A program made the position numbers and the translations under genes. The notes beneath the pieces were generated by a model. The model did no database searches. It was given only the letters and a program-made list of their open reading frames with translations, and was not told the DNA's origin. Shown piece by piece: positions 60,655 to 64,000 of a stretch of DNA of 64,000 nt. Origin of the DNA: JBARDN01 sp963755705. Lineage in GTDB: Bacteria > Desulfobacterota > Binatia > Binatales > Binataceae. Position 1 is the first letter of the stretch, and the number at the start of each line of letters is the position of its first letter. The stretch is from positions 446,027 to 510,026 of the forward strand of contig CAVWKW010000005.1 of NCBI GenBank assembly GCA_963755705.1, given 5' to 3'.

Positions 60655-61365
60655 CAACTTCTGAATGAGGCTGAAGCGGAGACGATCGGTGAGGCCGTCA
60701 GGCTTCGGCTCGAGCGCGTCCTGCACGACGGCGATCTGAATACCCCGATGGCTTCGTTTTCGGCGAAGATGGCCACCTTCGCGACGCATCTGGCATTATG
60801 GGGTCAGAAGATCAACCTGACTGCCGCACCAACCGACCCCGACGAGATTCTGTTTCACGTGATGGATTCCTTGGCTCCGATCTCGATTGCGGCAAAACAA
60901 ACCGACTCTATCCTTGCCCGCGCCCTTGCTCCGGGTCGCCGGTTAATCGATATCGGAAGCGGTGCTGGCTTTCCTGGCCTGATTCTCGCTGCCGCGACCC
61001 AGATCGAAACGACGCTCGTCGAGTCGCGCCGCAAGCGTGCGAGCTTTCTCGAGGCGGCATCGCTTGCGATGGGTTTGTTCGACGTAACCGTCGCTCAATC
61101 CCGGATAACTCCTGCCAGCGTTTCACGTGGGTTTGATCTCATCACCGTTCGCGCAGTCGGGGTATCTCCAGAGTTTTTTACGATCGCATCGGCGGCGCTC
61201 AGGCCCGGAGGCGTTGCGATCGCATATCTGAGTGCCGGGCAGGAAGTTGACCGCGAGGCTGCTGAGTCGGCCGGCTTGGCCGAGCTTTCGTCGGCGCGTT
61301 ACGATATGTCGCGGGGTGATAAGAGAGTCGCGCGCATACTGGCGCTCTGGCTGAAAGAGAGCTGA
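60646..61365 (+). CDS. rsmG: 16S rRNA (guanine527-N7)-methyltransferase RsmG
   Basis: Methylates G527 of 16S rRNA using S-adenosylmethionine. The 239-aa protein has the family core INLTAAPTDPDEILFHVMDSLA and the SAM-binding RLIDIGSGAGFPGLILAA, followed by TLVESRRKRASFLE. Start GTG 60646 lies inside the parS palindrome; other starts such as ATG 60665 would drop a few helical residues only. It is the third gene of the mnmE-mnmG-rsmG-parAB run. Confidence 0.94.
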   Translation: MKRQLLNEAEAETIGEAVRLRLERVLHDGDLNTPMASFSAKMATFATHLALWGQKINLTAAPTDPDEILFHVMDSLAPISIAAKQTDSILARALAPGRRLIDIGSGAGFPGLILAAATQIETTLVESRRKRASFLEAASLAMGLFDVTVAQSRITPASVSRGFDLITVRAVGVSPEFFTIASAALRPGGVAIAYLSAGQEVDREAAESAGLAELSSARYDMSRGDKRVARILALWLKES

Positions 61366-61441
61366 TCACCAGTTGTTGTGGATTCTCGAATGTGCGCGCT
61401 TTGCTTTTCGCAATCGCGCGGCGTCTAATGTATCGAGCGAC

Positions 61442-61455
61442 GTTTCACGTGAAAC
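61442..61455. promoter_or_regulatory. parS site upstream of parA
   Basis: Perfect GTTTCACGTGAAAC, 52 bases before the parA start, within the rsmG-parA gap. Bound ParB is expected to nucleate spreading and autoregulate parAB. Confidence 0.9.
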
Positions 61456-61506
61456 AAACCCAGATGTGACGGCGCGCGGCGTGCGGCGCGTGCGAGGTGG
61501 CTGGCG

Positions 61507-62340
61507 GTGGGGCGGGTAATCGCGATTGCCAATCAAAAAGGCGGAGTCGGAAAGACTACCACGGCGATTAACCTCGCGGTGGCGCTCGCGCATAGCGGGC
61601 GGAGGGTTCTGCTGGTCGATCTCGATCCGCAGGGCAACGCGACCTCTGGCCTAACGATCGTTAGGGAACCAGAACCTGCCGGCGAGTCGGAGCCCATCAG
61701 CGAAACCGCGCCGACTCCATCCAAAACCATCTACGACGCTCTGGTCCTTGGCGCTCCGCTGGCCGAAGTCGTATGCGAGATGCGCCCGAACCTGTTCATG
61801 GCGCCGTCGGGAGGCGATCTGGTCGGGGCCGAGATCGAACTCGCAACGATGGAGGGGCGGGAACGACGTTTGCGGTTGTTGCTGGACGCAGCTGCCTTAG
61901 AATATAACTACGTTTTGATTGATTCGCCACCCTCGCTTGGAATTCTGACCCTCAACGCTCTCGTCGCTGCCGATTCCGTCCTGATCCCGATGCAATGCGA
62001 ATACTACGCGCTCGAGGGGCTGAGTTCGCTGCTCGCGACCATCCGCAAGGTTAGGGTCGCGCTTAGTCCGGGGCTCGAAATCGAAGGGTTGGTGCTCACG
62101 ATGTTCGATTCGCGCAATCGGCTCTCGCACGAAATCGCGCGCGAGGTGCGGCAGCATTTCCCGGACAAGGTTTTCCGCAGCGTGATTCCGCGCAACGTGC
62201 GCCTGTCGGAAAGCCCGAGCCATGGCCTGTCCGCGATCGAGTACGACCCGCGCTCGTCGGGCGCCGAGGGTTACCGCACGCTCGCGGCCGAGATTATCGA
62301 ACGAGTCGAAGGCGCCGCGCCGGCGAGCCAAGGAGGATGA
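61507..62340 (+). CDS. parA: Chromosome partitioning ATPase ParA (Soj)
   Basis: Moves ParB-parS complexes and thereby replicated origins. The 277-aa protein carries deviant Walker A KGGVGKTT (11-18), switch I LLVDLDPQGNATSGL and switch II/Walker B YVLIDSPPSLGILTLNAL. Middle Ala/Glu/Pro insertion (EPEPAGESEPISETAPT) is longer than in Soj. The GTG start 61507 (MGRVIAIANQ) is typical. The 7-base gap to parB implies one transcript. Position by mnmE-mnmG-rsmG is the classical origin arrangement. Confidence 0.95.
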   Translation: MGRVIAIANQKGGVGKTTTAINLAVALAHSGRRVLLVDLDPQGNATSGLTIVREPEPAGESEPISETAPTPSKTIYDALVLGAPLAEVVCEMRPNLFMAPSGGDLVGAEIELATMEGRERRLRLLLDAAALEYNYVLIDSPPSLGILTLNALVAADSVLIPMQCEYYALEGLSSLLATIRKVRVALSPGLEIEGLVLTMFDSRNRLSHEIAREVRQHFPDKVFRSVIPRNVRLSESPSHGLSAIEYDPRSSGAEGYRTLAAEIIERVEGAAPASQGG

Positions 62341-62346
62341 CCCACG

Positions 62347-63267
62347 ATGCTTAATCGACGACCGCTCGGCCGCGGACTCGACGCGCTGATCGAAAATACG
62401 GCTGCCGACGCCGCGTCGGTAGCAAACGCGGCGCAGGAGGGCGGCGCGCGAATCGTGATGGCGCCGCTTGAGCAGATTTCTCCGGGTCCGTTTCAGCCGC
62501 GGCTCGTCTTCGATTCCGAGCGGCTCCAGGAGCTGGCGCGTGCGATCGCGAGCCAGGGCGTGATCGAGCCGCTGATCGTGCGGCTCGCAAGCGGCGCCGC
62601 TCCGGCGTCCGGTCCGCAGCGCTATGAGCTGATCGCGGGCGAGCGGCGGCTGCGCGCGGCGAAGATCGCGGGACTCGACGTGGTGCCGGTGGTGATTCGC
62701 GAGCTCGACGATCGCGGCGCGCTCGAAATGTCGATCGTCGAGAATCTGTCGCGCGAGGATCTGAACGCGGTCGAGGAGGCGCGGGCGTTCAAGCGGCTGC
62801 ATGCCGAATTCCAGATTCAGCATGAAGAAATCGCGGCGCGAATCGGCAAGAGCCGGCCCTACGTCAGCAACGCGATTCGTCTTCTGGAACTGCCGATCGA
62901 CGTTCTCGAGATGATGGTGCGTGGCGAGCTGAGCGCGGGCCAGGCGCGTCCGCTGCTCGGCCTCACGTCGGAGGACGAACAGCTTATAGCGGCGGCCGAG
63001 ATCGTAGCGGGCAAAATCACCGCGCGCGGCGCCGAAGCGCTAGCGGGGCGCAAGCGCCCGGGCGCGGCGCGCCCGTCGCATCCGGCGAATGACGCGAATC
63101 TCAACGCGTTAGCCGAAGGAATCCAGCGCGCGCTCAAGCGCAAGGTAAGGATAGTGCGGCGCCGCGGAAAGAATCCCGGCCGGATCGAACTGGACTATTA
63201 CGACGAGAATGATCTGACCGCTCTCGCCTCGGCGCTGATAGGGCAGGCTCGCGCGTCGGGCGCATAG
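62347..63267 (+). CDS. parB: Chromosome partitioning protein ParB (Spo0J)
   Basis: Binds the GTTTCACGTGAAAC sites and loads condensin. The 306-aa sequence opens RRPLGRGLDALIE, has the ParB/CTPase motif region ISPGPFQPR and YELIAGERRLRAAKIAG with GERR, then the helix-turn-helix HEEIAARIGKSRPYVSNAIRLLELP. C-terminal dimerisation domain follows with Lys-rich basic stretches (RKRPGAAR, LKRKVRIVRRRGK). Normal length. The downstream 300 bases carry only repeats. Confidence 0.96.
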   Translation: MLNRRPLGRGLDALIENTAADAASVANAAQEGGARIVMAPLEQISPGPFQPRLVFDSERLQELARAIASQGVIEPLIVRLASGAAPASGPQRYELIAGERRLRAAKIAGLDVVPVVIRELDDRGALEMSIVENLSREDLNAVEEARAFKRLHAEFQIQHEEIAARIGKSRPYVSNAIRLLELPIDVLEMMVRGELSAGQARPLLGLTSEDEQLIAAAEIVAGKITARGAEALAGRKRPGAARPSHPANDANLNALAEGIQRALKRKVRIVRRRGKNPGRIELDYYDENDLTALASALIGQARASGA

Positions 63268-63275
63268 CAGAGAAG

Positions 63276-63475
63276 AATCAACCGGCCACTAAGACACCAA
63301 GACACGAAGAAAGAGAGGGTGCGAAGAGAAACACCAGGACATAAGAAAAACACCAAGGCACCAAGGAAAAGAGCACCAAGGCAGACAGAGGAAAAAGGGA
63401 GCGGGGCCTTCCTTCGGGAAGGACCCGCTTCTGCTTGGTGTCTTCCTTTGTGTCTTGGTGTCTTGGTGGTTCGAT
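63276..63475. repeat. Repeat block after parB (dispersed repeat copy 2)
   Basis: AGAATCAACCGGCCACTAAG then ACACCAAGACACGAAGAAA at 63276-63315 is the reverse of the copy at 17401-17447. Its inverted partner CTTTGTGTCTTGGTGTCTTG lies at 63446-63468. Between them a tight hairpin GCGGG(G)CCTTCC-TTCG-GGAAGGACCCGC (63401-63428) has a TTCG loop. The 63268-63579 gap has no gene. Confidence 0.55.
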
Positions 63476-63506
63476 TTTGCTTTGACGGTTTGATTGGTTG
63501 GATGCC

Positions 63507-63541
63507 GAAGAACACAGGCTAAAGCCTGTGCCACTTAAGAC
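63507..63541 (-). repeat. REP-like palindrome, copy 7
   Basis: GCCGAAGAACACAGGCTAAA then GCCTGTGCCACTTAAGACA, matching the copy at 54127 in the core and in its flanks. It sits 39 bases before the methyltransferase gene. Confidence 0.75.
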
Positions 63542-63579
63542 AAGACTGATATCTATTTCACTAAGGGTTTTCTGGACCT

Positions 63580-64000
63580 ATGGATAGGCAGGTCGTATCA
63601 AAGCAACGCGTCTTGGATCACGGCGAGGTGCTCACAAGCAACCGCGAAGTCAACGCGATGCTCGAGCTGGTCAAGCAGGAGACCGAGCGGATCGAGTCGC
63701 GGTTCCTTGAGCCGGCGTGCGGAAACGGAAATTTCCTGACGGCGATTCTGGAGCGCAAGCTGCAGGTCATCGAGAAGCGTTACGGCAGGTCGCAAGTGGA
63801 ATATGAGCGTTACGCCGTTCTGGCGGTATCGTCGATCTACGGTATCGATATCCTGGAGGACAACATCCAGCAATGCAGGCATCGGCTTTTCGGTGTGTTT
63901 GAATGGAGCTACAGCCGGCTATTCAGGAACAAAGCCAGGAACAAATGCCGCGAGGCCGTCCGGTTCATTCTTGAGCGAAACATCATCCGGGGTGACGCTC
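63580..64000 (+). CDS. N6-adenine-type DNA methyltransferase, partial (runs off the window)
   Basis: The plus-strand frame from ATG 63580 stays open to the end (140 codons) although it is cut by the window edge. It reads LDHGEVLTSNREVNAMLELV, then motif I FLEPACGNGNFLTAIL and YAVLAVSSIYGIDILEDNIQ, matching class I N6 DNA methylases of restriction-modification systems ('subunit M' type). SAM-binding motif I is complete; the target motif (NPPY) would lie past the window. Any restriction partner is not visible. It is preceded by a REP copy. Confidence 0.8.
   Translation, partial: MDRQVVSKQRVLDHGEVLTSNREVNAMLELVKQETERIESRFLEPACGNGNFLTAILERKLQVIEKRYGRSQVEYERYAVLAVSSIYGIDILEDNIQQCRHRLFGVFEWSYSRLFRNKARNKCREAVRFILERNIIRGDA

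Noticed and set aside
61366..61506. Possible DnaA box near parA (TGTGGATTC at 61379)
   Set aside because: A single partial match only; without other boxes it cannot be called an origin.
1..64000. CRISPR arrays, tRNA or rRNA genes
   Set aside because: No regularly spaced direct repeats, no GGTTCGAATCC-like T-arms with acceptor pairing and no rRNA signature were seen. A covariance-model scan would be decisive for small RNAs.

Overview
The window is high-GC DNA (roughly 60-65 % by eye) from a Gram-negative bacterium. An outer-membrane porin, several lipoproteins, a sulfate ABC importer and a YidC/YidD/RnpA/RpmH cluster support this. The gene mix (WS/DGAT acyltransferase, cyclase-family hydrolase, luciferase-like oxidoreductase, an amidohydrolase fragment, CoxE/MoxR pair, many Ser/Thr kinases) fits an uncultivated soil or freshwater lineage of the old 'deltaproteobacterial' type (Binatota-like). 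That placement is inference; no rRNA is present to test it. The right half is origin-proximal: rpmH-rnpA-yidD-yidC-jag, mnmE-mnmG-rsmG-parA-parB and perfect ParB (parS) sites. dnaA and a recognisable oriC are not in the window.

Layout. 0-8.9 kb: a tight plus-strand phosphosignalling cluster (Ser/Thr kinase with FHA, zinc-ribbon pseudokinase fused to a PP2C phosphatase, transmembrane kinase, two small zinc-ribbon membrane proteins, FHA membrane protein, lipoprotein). 9.0-13.6 kb: central sugar metabolism (zwf, fbp, glk, class I aldolase). 13.6-17.4 kb: a lower-GC insert with an epimerase remnant, an McrB/McrC-type restriction pair and two small unknown genes. 17.5-24 kb: guaB with an upstream terminator hairpin, phzF-like, ddl, rdgB, GFA-like, glycosyltransferase-like, MscS-cNMP channel. 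25-28 kb: HigBA module with a frameshifted toxin, CoxE/MoxR pair. 28.2-34.5 kb: a minus-strand sulfur-acquisition unit (Rrf2 regulator, small YezD-like protein, porin, sulfate-binding protein, CysT, CysW, CysA). 34.5-47.9 kb: housekeeping and catabolic genes (thyX, pyrD, sulfurtransferase, pyroglutamyl peptidase and others) separated by hairpin-rich intergenic repeats.

48-63.3 kb holds the origin-type clusters. The rpmH-to-jag block lies on the minus strand and mnmE-to-parB on the plus strand, as if the first block had been inverted in place. The segment between them has a flavin monooxygenase, a frameshifted REP-associated transposase amid short palindromic repeats, a truncated 5' copy of mnmE, a secreted alpha/beta hydrolase, a truncated amidohydrolase and unknown remnants before intact mnmE. 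Perfect parS sites lie at the start of rsmG, upstream of parA and inside the phzF-like gene. The window ends inside a DNA methyltransferase gene.

The most interesting candidates are the 0-8.9 kb kinase/pseudokinase-phosphatase cluster, the rearranged mnmE/rpmH region, the McrBC-type insert and the leader ORF/terminator before guaB. No tRNA, rRNA or CRISPR array was seen.
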